DNA of 10,912 nucleotides, from NCBI GenBank assembly GCA_021785095.1, contig JAJYGM010000405.1:1-10912 (forward strand), given 5' to 3'. Positions 1 through 5,928 of this stretch are shown one piece after another. Within the stretch, counting starts at the first letter, position 1, and the number at the start of each line of letters is the position of its first letter. The position numbers were made by a program, and so were the translations under genes. Under the pieces are notes generated by a model. That model saw nothing but the letters and a program-made list of their open reading frames with translations, was not told the origin of the DNA and did not search any database. Origin of the DNA: Actinomycetes bacterium. Its GTDB lineage: Bacteria > Actinomycetota > Acidimicrobiia > Acidimicrobiales > Bog-793.

Positions 1-621
1 GCGGTTGAGGGCACCTTCGAGGAAGCGGACCACCATGCGATCGGGCTTCACGTCCTCGAGTCCGACGAGCATCCGGAGGTAGCGCCACGAGATGCCGGAT
101 CGTTGTCCGGGGAGTGATCGCCACCGTGTCGCCAGCGCTTCTCCGAGGGGCGTTCCCTGCGCCTCGATGAACCGCTGCGCGGTGTCCACTCCGAGCTCGC
201 TGAACGCGAGCGCTGCTTGGTGGACGACGACGCCCTTGAGCTCGGCTCCGGGCTGGGTGGACACCCGATTGCGGGTGCCAACCTCCTCGATGAACCCGTC
301 CACACCGCCGTGGCGCTCGTACTCGGCGAGGAGGTCGGAGACGTTGTCGTGGTAGGGGTCGGCCCGCTGAGACCTCCGGGAGCTCACGTAGCGGGCGAGC
401 ACGCCGCGAGTGATCGCATAGCGGGCACCCGTCGCCCAGATCGCGTCGAGCATCGCCATGCCGAGGCTGTGGGGGTAGCCGCCTGGTGTCGTCCAGCTGT
501 CAAGTGGGCGCAACTGGTCGCGGCATGCGGCGACGACGAGATCCACGTCTGCGCGGGAAGGGGATGTGTCGCCTGGTGCTGTGGGCTCCTCGCGCCCCTC
601 GTCGGCCGACTCATCGTCCAT
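1..621 (-). CDS. HhH-GPD-like protein of unknown function (C-terminus cut by window edge)
   Basis: An open frame of 207 codons runs from an ATG at 621 to the left edge without a stop, so the C-terminus lies outside the window. The start is fixed by a good ribosome site (GGAAGGA, 6 bases before the ATG). The N-terminal 20 residues are acidic and probably disordered. A helical region follows, and near the end is the motif LPGQRSGISWRYLRMLVGLE followed by DVKPDRMVVRF. This resembles the hairpin and Asp segment of HhH-GPD base-excision glycosylases (compare LPGVGRKTAN...VDTHV in endonuclease III). The Asp is kept, but the Lys position of bifunctional enzymes is not obviously present. No Fe-S cysteine cluster is visible in the part seen. 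Conserved uncharacterised actinobacterial proteins share this layout (from memory). It is the last seen gene of a four-gene minus-strand run. A DNA-related role is inference; a catalytic role is uncertain. Confidence 0.72.
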   Translation of the reverse strand, partial: MDDESADEGREEPTAPGDTSPSRADVDLVVAACRDQLRPLDSWTTPGGYPHSLGMAMLDAIWATGARYAITRGVLARYVSSRRSQRADPYHDNVSDLLAEYERHGGVDGFIEEVGTRNRVSTQPGAELKGVVVHQAALAFSELGVDTAQRFIEAQGTPLGEALATRWRSLPGQRSGISWRYLRMLVGLEDVKPDRMVVRFLEGALNR

Positions 622-699
622 GCTCAGTCCTTCCCGGTGTCCGCATCGAAAAAGCCAGCCAGCTCTCGGCACCAGCGACTTGTTCGAAAGCCTGGGGCA

Positions 700-1020
700 T
701 CAGCCGAATGGGCCGCAGCTGATGGTCACAGAGATGGTCGTGCCGACGGTGATAGAGAAGCTGGCTTTCAGCTGCGTCGCGATCTCGGTCAGTTTGGTGA
801 CGAGCCGTTTGATCCAGTCTTCAAGCTTCTTCACGATGTCGTTGACCGGACTTGAGAGGGTGGCCGTTGGTTGTTGGGCGGCAGTGAGATTCTGGTTCAT
901 GCCGCCGACGGCGGACAGTGCGTAGGCGAGGGCCTGCTGCGCAGTGGCCTCGTCCTCCACCGACATCTCGGTCATCATCTGCAGGTGCTGTTCGACCAGA
1001 GCCGTAGGATCGTTTGCCAT
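700..1020 (-). CDS. Hypothetical 106-residue helical protein
   Basis: I do not recognise this protein. The ATG at 1020 is preferred over the GTG directly before it (1023), because GGAGG then sits 6 bases upstream rather than 3. The N-terminal 55 residues are Ala/Gln/Met-rich and predicted helical. Residues ~58-88 form an amphipathic helix with heptad-like Leu/Ile spacing (VKKLEDWIKRLVTKLTEIAT), a possible coiled coil. The last ~18 residues switch to a Thr/Ser/Val beta-like tail ending in SCGPFG, with the only cysteine. There is no signal peptide and no convincing membrane segment. It lies 82 bases after the GIY-YIG gene and 78 bases before the HhH-like gene, same strand, so co-transcription is plausible. 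It could be a structural or partner subunit for one of these nuclease-like neighbours; that is inference from position only. Confidence 0.7.
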   Translation of the reverse strand: MANDPTALVEQHLQMMTEMSVEDEATAQQALAYALSAVGGMNQNLTAAQQPTATLSSPVNDIVKKLEDWIKRLVTKLTEIATQLKASFSITVGTTISVTISCGPFG

Positions 1021-1102
1021 CACGCGCCTCCTTCGTTTGCGTCAGGCGCCGACCGGCATACCGTGCTCCGGCGGGCGCGCGAGCCCCGGTGGCGACCCTC
1101 TC

Positions 1103-1498
1103 CTACCATGGCAGGTTCACCTGTATCGGGTCGTCGTCCGACCACCGGCCCCCCTCGAGCGGCTTGAGTGCCTGTGCGAGAAAATGCTCCACGCCTCCCC
1201 GCTGCTCCTTCTTGACCGCGGCCCAGGTGACTCGCAGGACGCGCCCGGAACGCCGGTGGCGGGTGATCACGGCCTCTTTGCGATGGCGGGCAATGCAGTC
1301 GGCAACGGGTTTCCCCTGCCCGACGTAGACGGCCTTCTTGCAACTGCCGTAGGCGTCCTCCGCCCAGATGACGTACACGCCGCCCTTGGCAAGCGAGCCA
1401 CCGTCCAGATTGAGATCGAAGAAGCTGCACCAGTGACCGTCGTCGCCACATTTCCGCCACGACAAGCGGAGCGCGGCGTCTCTTGCGCTTTGAGCCAC
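1103..1498 (-). CDS. GIY-YIG-type nuclease domain protein
   Basis: The 131-residue product carries a compact GIY-YIG-like domain. Residues 40-42 (GVY) and 58-60 (YVG, within AVYVGQG) match the two signature strands. Arg71 in CIARHR fits the catalytic Arg, Glu104 in GGVEHFLAQALKP fits the metal-binding Glu, and Asn128 in VNLPW fits the conserved final Asn. The family (UvrC N-domain, homing endonucleases, many stand-alone proteins) cuts DNA phosphodiester bonds with one metal ion. This protein is little more than the domain plus ~35 N-terminal residues, so it would need a partner or its own substrate-recognition surface. The start is a GTG at 1498 with GGAGGG 4 bases upstream, a rather tight spacing. 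It sits 39 bases after a tiny membrane-protein ORF in the same orientation. The domain call is fairly sure; the biological role is unknown. Confidence 0.78.
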   Translation of the reverse strand: MAQSARDAALRLSWRKCGDDGHWCSFFDLNLDGGSLAKGGVYVIWAEDAYGSCKKAVYVGQGKPVADCIARHRKEAVITRHRRSGRVLRVTWAAVKKEQRGGVEHFLAQALKPLEGGRWSDDDPIQVNLPW

Positions 1499-1537
1499 CT
1501 GGCCCTCCGTCTGCTCGGCGCCGTCGGGCTACCGGTT

Positions 1538-1711
1538 CTACGCAGCCCGCAGGGCGGTGAGCGCGAGCGCGCTCAGGAAGGCCCCGACCAGCGTGCGGAC
1601 GACGTAGTCGACCCAGTTGCGTACCGGGACAAGGGCGTGGGACACGCCCGCGGCGACAGCCCCGACCACGAGATGCACCGCGCCGTTGGTGGGTGGGTTG
1701 GTCTTCGGCAC
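1538..1711 (-). CDS. Small hydrophobic protein, 57 residues, unknown function
   Basis: This short frame starts with GTG at 1711, preceded by AAGAGG with a 6-base gap, and ends at a TAG at 1538-1540. After a polar N-terminus (PKTNPPTNG) there are two hydrophobic stretches, residues ~11-30 and ~36-57, separated by a charged/aromatic turn (PVRNWVDYVVR). It is thus likely a two-helix membrane peptide. Third-codon GC is high, as in its neighbours, and no earlier in-frame start exists. It is the first gene of the minus-strand run and is divergent from the XRE-ImmA gene, so both may be controlled by the repeat-bearing region at 1748-1802. I do not recognise a family. Small membrane proteins of this shape occur in defence and phage-derived clusters (holin-like or membrane effectors), but nothing in the sequence proves that here. 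Confidence 0.5.
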   Translation of the reverse strand: MPKTNPPTNGAVHLVVGAVAAGVSHALVPVRNWVDYVVRTLVGAFLSALALTALRAA

Positions 1712-1747
1712 TTGGAACCTCTTGCTCTTCTCCGACCGAGCTACCCG

Positions 1748-1802
1748 TTGTCTGTCATAGGATGTTACACTGAACTACGGTACCTAGGAGATTGTAACAG
1801 AC
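1748..1802. promoter_or_regulatory. Divergent promoter/operator region with inverted repeats
   Basis: This AT-richer stretch lies between the two divergent transcription units. A perfect inverted repeat TGTTACA (1763-1769) / TGTAACA (1793-1799) is spaced by 23 bases. The right arm extends to TGTAACAGAC (1793-1802), whose complement GTCTGTTACA matches GTCTGTCATA (1750-1759) at 8 of 10 positions, giving a third half-site. This pattern fits autoregulation by the XRE helix-turn-helix protein encoded just downstream. TACACT (1766-1771) and similar hexamers could serve as -10 boxes, but no well-spaced -35/-10 pair stands out, so exact promoters are not called. Confidence 0.5.
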
Positions 1803-1810
1803 AAAGGAGG
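1803..1810 (+). promoter_or_regulatory. Strong ribosome binding site that points to a CTG start
   Basis: AAAGGAGG lies 7 bases before an in-frame CTG at 1818. The first in-frame ATG/GTG/TTG is GTG at 1836, 25 bases past the site and too far for normal use. The site therefore favours the rare CTG start for the XRE-ImmA gene. Confidence 0.5.
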
Positions 1811-1817
1811 TGTCGCG

Positions 1818-3017
1818 CTGGGCTCGATCGGTGGGGTGTTGCGCACGGCCAGGGAGCGAGCAGGGCTGTCGCAGGAGGCTGCGGCTGAGGCGGTTGGGGT
1901 CAACCGCGTGCTCCTCAACTACTACGAGACGGGGCGTCGCCAGGTGCCGCTCACGGTTGCGGCGGCGTTGGCTCGCCTGTACGGGACCTCCCTCGAGTCC
2001 CTCCTGGCGGGCGAGGAGCTGGTCGGGTCACGGCTGGACGTGAGCGGGATGCTCTTTCGTGCCGCGCCGAGGGACCTCGGAGACAGCGCAAGGGGTGGGC
2101 TGCGGCTGTTCGAGCAGCGGGTCTCCGAGTACGTCGAGCTGGCCGGCGAGATGGGGGTGAAGCTCCCGGGCCCTGGGCGTAGCCCATTTCCTGCGGCGCG
2201 CGGTGTGAGCGCGAAGGAAGGCGCCTGGGCGGCCCGCCAGCTGCGTCGCCAGCTCAACCTCGGCGGAGGTGCCCTCGGCGACCCCTTCCAAGTGTTGGAC
2301 GAGCACGTCCTCATCTGGCGGCTCCCGCTCGGGGTTGATCTTCGAGCGGCACCCTCGGGGTTCTTCTACAACCACCCAGAGGTGGGGTTCTGCATCGTCG
2401 TCAACTCCGAGATGACCCTCGGCCGTCAGGTCTTCACCTTGGCCCATGAGCTCGCTCACGCGTACTTCCACTCCCAGCACGCCGACGTCGTGGTTTCGAT
2501 GCCGGGCGAGGACCACGGCCGCGAGCGGTTCGCCGACGCCTTCGCCGGCGAGTTCCTCGTGCCAGGCGATGAGCTGCGCCGGGCGGTCAGCGAGCTGGCG
2601 ACGTTCGACGAGCTGACCGAGCCCACCCTGGTCGTGCACCTCCAGCGGCACTTCGGCGTGAGCTTCGCCACCCTGCGGGTGCGCCTGCTGCAAGAGCGAC
2701 TCATCTCGCGTTCGGACTACGCCGCCTTGGCCGAGGCGTCCCCGAGCCGGCTGGCGTTGGCGCTCGGCTACCGGGTGCACCCGGCGGACCTGGGCAGCTA
2801 CGAGCTCAATCCCCTGGCGGCGCAGCCAACCCGAGTCTTGCTGCTCGTGCGTGCCGCCCTCGAACGCGCCGTGATCACCCCGGGAGACGCCGCTGAGATC
2901 CTCGGCACGAGCACCGAAGAGGTCCGTCAGCTCCGCGCCCGTCCCGGCCCGGCCGACGACGAGCGACGAGTCCAGCAGGACCTCGAGGACGCGGCATTCG
3001 GCAACCGCGAACGGTGA
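1818..3017 (+). CDS. XRE-family HTH / ImmA-IrrE metallopeptidase fusion (antitoxin-like)
   Basis: The product has 399 residues from the CTG at 1818, chosen for its ideally spaced AAAGGAGG; a conservative start is GTG at 1836 (393 residues), which removes part of HTH helix 1. Residues ~4-66 form an XRE helix-turn-helix (RTARERAGLSQEAAAEAVGV...YETGRRQVPL). A linker follows, then a zincin domain (~150-310) with HELAH (His210, Glu211, His214) and the family block ERFADAFAGEFLVP around 236-249, where the third metal ligand lies. Known ImmA/IrrE proteins cleave or otherwise inactivate partner repressors (ImmA of ICEBs1, IrrE of Deinococcus). The C-terminal ~90 residues are helical and of unknown function. 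The PIN-domain gene starts 12 bases downstream, so the pair is probably one toxin-antitoxin-like operon with this protein as DNA-binding regulator. The inverted repeat upstream suggests autoregulation. Confidence 0.88.
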   Translation: MGSIGGVLRTARERAGLSQEAAAEAVGVNRVLLNYYETGRRQVPLTVAAALARLYGTSLESLLAGEELVGSRLDVSGMLFRAAPRDLGDSARGGLRLFEQRVSEYVELAGEMGVKLPGPGRSPFPAARGVSAKEGAWAARQLRRQLNLGGGALGDPFQVLDEHVLIWRLPLGVDLRAAPSGFFYNHPEVGFCIVVNSEMTLGRQVFTLAHELAHAYFHSQHADVVVSMPGEDHGRERFADAFAGEFLVPGDELRRAVSELATFDELTEPTLVVHLQRHFGVSFATLRVRLLQERLISRSDYAALAEASPSRLALALGYRVHPADLGSYELNPLAAQPTRVLLLVRAALERAVITPGDAAEILGTSTEEVRQLRARPGPADDERRVQQDLEDAAFGNRER

Positions 3018-3029
3018 GCGAGTGCGGTT

Positions 3030-3674
3030 GTGCTGGTCGACGCCTCGGTCGCTCGCAGCTTCGCCGTCGTCGGCTGGACCCGACACCTGCTCCAGCTGTC
3101 CGGTGGGACGATCCTGGTCGCCGACGGGGTCCACGGTGCCGACGCGGATGATCCGAGCGAACTGCGCCGGATCCGCAGGGCGCTCCAGCGCGAAGCCGAC
3201 GACGCCGGGCTGGGTTCAGGCCGAGCCAGCCGGGCGCTGTCGGCTGTCCGGGGCCTCGATGAGCTGCTGGCGCTCGACTCGGGCGAACTCACCGTTCTCA
3301 CGCTCAGCGACGACGAGATGGAGTTGGCCGTCCGCCTGCAGTCCCGGCGACCAGAGGATCGCGCATGGCGTCACGCGCTCGGCGCAAAGGCTCGACGACT
3401 CGATGCCGGCGAATCCGCGTCCATCGCCATTGCTCTGACCAGGTCCCGCGCCTTTGCCAGCGACGACGAGGATGCCCTCGCCCTTTGGCAGGCTCTGTCA
3501 GGTGCTCCGGGATGGCGGACGTGCGATCTGCTGCATCAGCTGGTGAGCAAGGCTGTGGTGCCCGAGCATGAGGCCCGAGAGATGTACCACCTGTTGCAGA
3601 ACGACGACGTGCACAACCTCGGGGGGCCGCCCTGGAAGCTTGAGGGTCCAACCTCTTCAACGGAGCGAGCGTGA
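3030..3674 (+). CDS. PIN-domain protein, probable toxin partner of the XRE-ImmA protein
   Basis: The frame is bounded on the 5' side by the TGA of the previous gene, and the only sensible start is GTG at 3030, giving MLVDASV, a normal PIN beginning. Asp4 is the first acidic site residue. LDAGESASIAIA (Asp125, Glu128) and FASDDEDA (Asp145, Asp146, Asp148) supply the remaining acids of the Mg-dependent ribonuclease site. PIN proteins in toxin-antitoxin loci (VapC and relatives) cut tRNA, rRNA or mRNA. At 214 residues this is longer than a classic VapC (~130): the insert at ~20-120 separates the first Asp from the second motif, and a ~60-residue tail follows the last acids. No strong ribosome site is visible, so translation is probably coupled to the upstream gene. 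The function as toxin is inference from domain and neighbour. Confidence 0.8.
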   Translation: MLVDASVARSFAVVGWTRHLLQLSGGTILVADGVHGADADDPSELRRIRRALQREADDAGLGSGRASRALSAVRGLDELLALDSGELTVLTLSDDEMELAVRLQSRRPEDRAWRHALGAKARRLDAGESASIAIALTRSRAFASDDEDALALWQALSGAPGWRTCDLLHQLVSKAVVPEHEAREMYHLLQNDDVHNLGGPPWKLEGPTSSTERA

Positions 3675-4062
3675 CCCTGCCCGGGCGCTTGCGCGAGAAC
3701 GAGGCGATCGAGCGTCATGGCGATTATCGCCACATGCTCTAAACCTGGGTAGGCGCTGCGGTAGGGCAGTGCCGTATGCAGGGCCCGTGACCAGCACATT
3801 CGCCACACCAGAGGAGCGAAGCCAGCCGAGTAAGTGATGTCACCTCCACTCGCAAAGTTCCTGGTCAGGGGATTGATCGGCTGATGGCGCCGCTGGACGT
3901 GTCCTGGTTCTCGACTGCCCCGCTGGGACTGCCACGGGCCATCGCACTGGGATTGGGACCACGTGAGCCTCTCGACGGAGGGGCTGGACGATGGGGGGCC
4001 GCTGCGCACGGGCGACTTCGCTGCGGTCTGCTGCGTCCCCCACTGGATCGGTAGCGTCGGGG
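3675..4062. other. Non-coding stretch downstream of the PIN gene
   Basis: I find no supportable gene here. All frames are short or have shadow-like composition; for example, an ATG at 3837 reads only 16 codons before a TGA. A short perfect palindrome lies at 3718-3732. The stretch may carry remnants of lost genes, but I could not match any to a family. Confidence 0.4.
3718..3732. repeat. Short palindrome TGGCGAT-T-ATCGCCA
   Basis: This is a perfect 7-base inverted repeat with a single central base, 44 bases after the PIN stop codon. It is too short-looped to be a good hairpin and lacks a T-run, so it is more like a protein-binding site than a terminator. It may be chance. Confidence 0.25.
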
Positions 4063-4091
4063 TTGACGCCGGTCCCAGGGACCGGCATGAC
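4063..4091 (+). promoter_or_regulatory. Possible promoter with a 19-base palindromic operator before the CMD-family gene
   Basis: TTGACG (4063-4068) is a good -35 box. Right behind it, 4068-4086 forms a perfect palindrome, GCCGGTCCC-A-GGGACCGGC, filling the normal -35/-10 spacer. The expected -10 (around 4086-4091, CATGAC) is weak. The ATG follows 20 bases after the palindrome, with AGGAGG in between. The layout suggests a repressor or activator site; the binding protein is not in this window as far as I can see. Confidence 0.45.
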
Positions 4092-4106
4092 CCGCCAGGA
4101 GGACCC

Positions 4107-4670
4107 ATGGCCCAGCGACCGACCGCACCCCGCATCACGCCGTTGCCTGTCGCCGATCGGACGCCGTCTGCCAGCGCCCTACTCGAGGGCGTGACCGTGG
4201 CCGGGAGCGAGGCCAACATCTTCACCACCTTGGTGCGTGCCGAGGGCCTGACCCGGCGCTGGCTGCCGTTCGGGGGAAAGCTGCTCAACGGCAAGCTCCC
4301 GCCCCGCGACCGCGAGCTGCTCATCCTGCGCACGGCCTGGAATTGCCAGGCCGAGTACGAGTGGGCCCAGCATGTCGTGCTGGCACGGGCTGCCGGCATG
4401 TCGGACGCGGAGATCGAGCGCGTGCCGCCGGGCCCGGAAGCCGGCTGGGAGGGGCGGGACCGCCTGTTGCTCGTCGCGGCCGACGAATTGCACTCCGACT
4501 GGTGCATCTCGGATGGGACCTGGCACGCGCTGGCAGCCGCCTACGACGAACAGCAGCTGATCGAGCTCCCCATGCTCGTCGGGCACTACCACATGGTCGC
4601 GATGACACTCAATACCCTGGGGGTGGCACTCGACGACGGCCTGGTCGGCTTCGACCGCCCGGTCGGCTGA
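4107..4670 (+). CDS. Carboxymuconolactone decarboxylase-family protein (AhpD-like fold)
   Basis: The product has 187 residues. The ATG at 4107 is preceded by AGGAGG with a short gap; reading upstream to 3963 gives implausible sequence. The core at ~64-105 carries the family pattern: PPRDRELLILRTAWNC, then EYEWAQHVVLARAAGMSDAE (Glu83, Glu85, His89). A second helical part (~118-175) includes LVGHYHMVAMTLNTLGVALD. The CxxC of true AhpD peroxidase partners is absent, since only Cys80 is near the site, so a thiol peroxidase role is unlikely. The family covers gamma-carboxymuconolactone decarboxylases of aromatic catabolism and many proteins of unknown substrate. No aromatic-pathway genes are nearby, so the substrate is open. 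The gene is monocistronic, with its own promoter and palindrome, and is convergent with the next gene. Confidence 0.85.
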   Translation: MAQRPTAPRITPLPVADRTPSASALLEGVTVAGSEANIFTTLVRAEGLTRRWLPFGGKLLNGKLPPRDRELLILRTAWNCQAEYEWAQHVVLARAAGMSDAEIERVPPGPEAGWEGRDRLLLVAADELHSDWCISDGTWHALAAAYDEQQLIELPMLVGHYHMVAMTLNTLGVALDDGLVGFDRPVG

Positions 4671-4743
4671 CCCGTACCGAACCGGACTGGGGCCGACCGA
4701 GGGCGGCGGGACCCGAACTGGCCCGATGAGACGCGGGCGGGCG

Positions 4744-5067
4744 TCAGCCCCGGTGCCGCTCGCCAGGTAGCTCGGTTGCTGTCGCCTCGATCACCTGGTC
4801 ACGTCCGGGTGCGAACCGCACCATCGAGCGGAGGACCGTGGGCATGCTGACGGTGCGCTCGCTGCGGCGCCGCCGGTAGGCGGGGGACAGCGCGGCGAGG
4901 AGGTATTGGGCGCCGAGCGCGACCGCGGCCAACGCCAGGAGCGCGAGGCCCAGAATGGCGAGGAGTGCCATCACCGCCAGGGTGGCCAGCACACCGGCGA
5001 GGAATAGCACGCCCCCGACGATCCCCGGCGAGCGCCGGGCGGGCCACGTTCGCATCCGCACCTGCAT
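4744..5067 (-). CDS. Small membrane protein, 107 residues, unknown function
   Basis: The ATG at 5067 was chosen because the frame upstream becomes Arg/Pro/Gly-rich low-complexity sequence; an alternative ATG lies at 5055. A basic N-terminus (WPARRSPG) precedes a long Leu/Ala-rich hydrophobic region, residues ~15-60, enough for two membrane helices. A very basic stop-transfer segment (YRRRRSER) follows, then a soluble ~40-residue tail ending in GERHRG. No ribosome site is evident. TACCCT lies just 6 bases before the ATG and could be a -10 for leaderless transcription. It is convergent with the CMD-family gene. I do not recognise a family; the hydrophobicity profile is the main support for it being real. 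Confidence 0.6.
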   Translation of the reverse strand: MQVRMRTWPARRSPGIVGGVLFLAGVLATLAVMALLAILGLALLALAAVALGAQYLLAALSPAYRRRRSERTVSMPTVLRSMVRFAPGRDQVIEATATELPGERHRG

Positions 5068-5190
5068 GATCCGAGGGTACCGGCCGGGCTCCGCCGATGG
5101 TCCGCGCCCGGACGGTGACGATCGCCGCCGCCGAGGCGGAACCGGGTGCGTCGTACCCGGCGCGCCGCGGAGGCCCCCTTTCCCGGTTCT

Positions 5191-5370
5191 TCGGATCTCA
5201 GCGGGGTGAGATCGGCCGAGCAGCGCCCATTTCGGCTTGTCGGCGTAGAGAAGTTGGTCGGTACCCCATAGCTGATCCACCCACTGTGCGAGCACTCCTT
5301 GCTGTTGGTGGAGCCAGACCTCGATGAACTCGATCGGGGTGAGCCAGCCGTGTGCGATGTGGGGCCTCAT
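5191..5370 (-). other. Possible coding fragment of unknown origin
   Basis: From an ATG at 5370, about 60 codons read as natural-looking protein (RPHIAHGWLTPIEFIEVWLH, later QWVDQLWGTDQLLYADKPKW and LLGRSHPAEIR) before the frame degenerates into Arg/Pro/Gly repeats, without a stop until 4744. RPH...LTP..F recalls the C-terminal end of IS3/IS481-type transposases, but upstream bases do not code for the rest of one. It could be a gene remnant or the N-terminus of a fusion with the membrane protein downstream. The remainder of 5068-5400 shows nothing I can support. Confidence 0.25.
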
Positions 5371-5401
5371 GGTGGTGGCGCTGGTCGGTGCAGGCGACGG
5401 G

Positions 5402-5426
5402 ATCATCGACGATCCGCTATCATCGA
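5402..5426 (+). promoter_or_regulatory. Probable leaderless promoter with direct repeats for mntA-hepT
   Basis: TATCAT (5418-5423) is a good -10 hexamer ending 7 bases before the GTG start at 5431, so transcription would begin at or next to the start codon. ATCATCGA occurs twice (5402-5409 and 5419-5426), exactly 17 bases apart, with the second copy covering the -10. This fits binding by the HTH domain fused to the antitoxin. No clear -35 box is seen. Confidence 0.5.
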
Positions 5427-5430
5427 ATGT

Positions 5431-5928
5431 GTGGAGACCGCTGGGTCGATCCTGCGCCATGCCCGCCTACGGGTAGGGATGACGCAGGTCGAGCTGGCTC
5501 GCCGAGCCGGTGTGACCCAGAGCGTGGTGAGCGCCTATGAGTCCGGTGCTCGCCAGCCCTCACTTCCGACGTTGCAGCGACTTGTCGGTGCAACGGGGTT
5601 GGAGCTGGAGCTGGCGGTGCATTCGCCACGATCGGGTAACCGGAACGCCGCACGTCTGAGGAAGAACCGGCGTCAGGTGCTTCGTATCGCTGAGGCGCAC
5701 GGATTGACGAACGTCCGGGTCTTCGGCAGCGTCGCTCGCGGCGACGAGCGGGCGGAGAGCGATGTGGACCTGCTCGTCGACGTCGCCCCCGGGGTCGGCC
5801 TGTTCGAACTTGGCCGGTGCCAGGCCGAGCTCCAGGCGTTGCTCGGTGCGCCGGTGGACCTGGTGCCCGCAACGGACCTGAAGGCAGGGGTGGCCGATGA
5901 GGTCTTGGCCGAGGCGCAGGCGTTGTGA
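5431..5928 (+). CDS. mntA: HTH-fused MntA-like nucleotidyltransferase antitoxin
   Basis: The product has 165 residues from GTG at 5431; the frame extends further upstream but that part (CRRRDHRRS) is not protein-like, and the HTH begins right after this GTG. Residues ~4-62 are an XRE helix-turn-helix (RVGMTQVELARRAGVTQSVV, then AYESGARQPSLPTL). Residues ~75-165 are a minimal nucleotidyltransferase: GSVARGD (99-105) and SDVDLLVD (110-117), with catalytic Asp111 and Asp113, and the later segment GAPVDLVPATDL. In characterised MntA-HepT pairs, the MNT enzyme transfers AMP from ATP to a Tyr of HepT and silences it. The fusion gives one protein for both promoter binding and toxin modification. Its stop overlaps the hepT start (GTGA, 5925-5928). 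Direct repeats over its -10 suggest autorepression. Confidence 0.9.
   Translation: METAGSILRHARLRVGMTQVELARRAGVTQSVVSAYESGARQPSLPTLQRLVGATGLELELAVHSPRSGNRNAARLRKNRRQVLRIAEAHGLTNVRVFGSVARGDERAESDVDLLVDVAPGVGLFELGRCQAELQALLGAPVDLVPATDLKAGVADEVLAEAQAL

Noticed and set aside
217..855. Long plus-strand open frame (212 codons)
   Set aside because: It is antisense to the HhH-like gene, which has a good ribosome site and family-like motifs; this frame shows no domain.
944..1888. 314-codon plus-strand open frame
   Set aside because: It covers the GIY-YIG and small membrane genes on the opposite strand and has no recognisable motif; it is a high-GC shadow.
2028..3134. 368-codon minus-strand open frame
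   Set aside because: It is antisense to the XRE-ImmA gene, whose HTH and HELAH motifs are unambiguous.
3536..4507. 323-codon minus-strand open frame across the non-coding stretch
   Set aside because: Ser/Arg/Pro-rich, antisense to the PIN 3' end and to the CMD-family gene. A segment near 3690-3830 (LEHVAIIAMTLDRLVLAQA) looks slightly protein-like but matches nothing I know.
4730..4745. GACGC-N6-GCGTC hairpin between convergent genes
   Set aside because: The stem is only five pairs, it overlaps the stop of the membrane protein gene and has no T-run; too weak to call a terminator.
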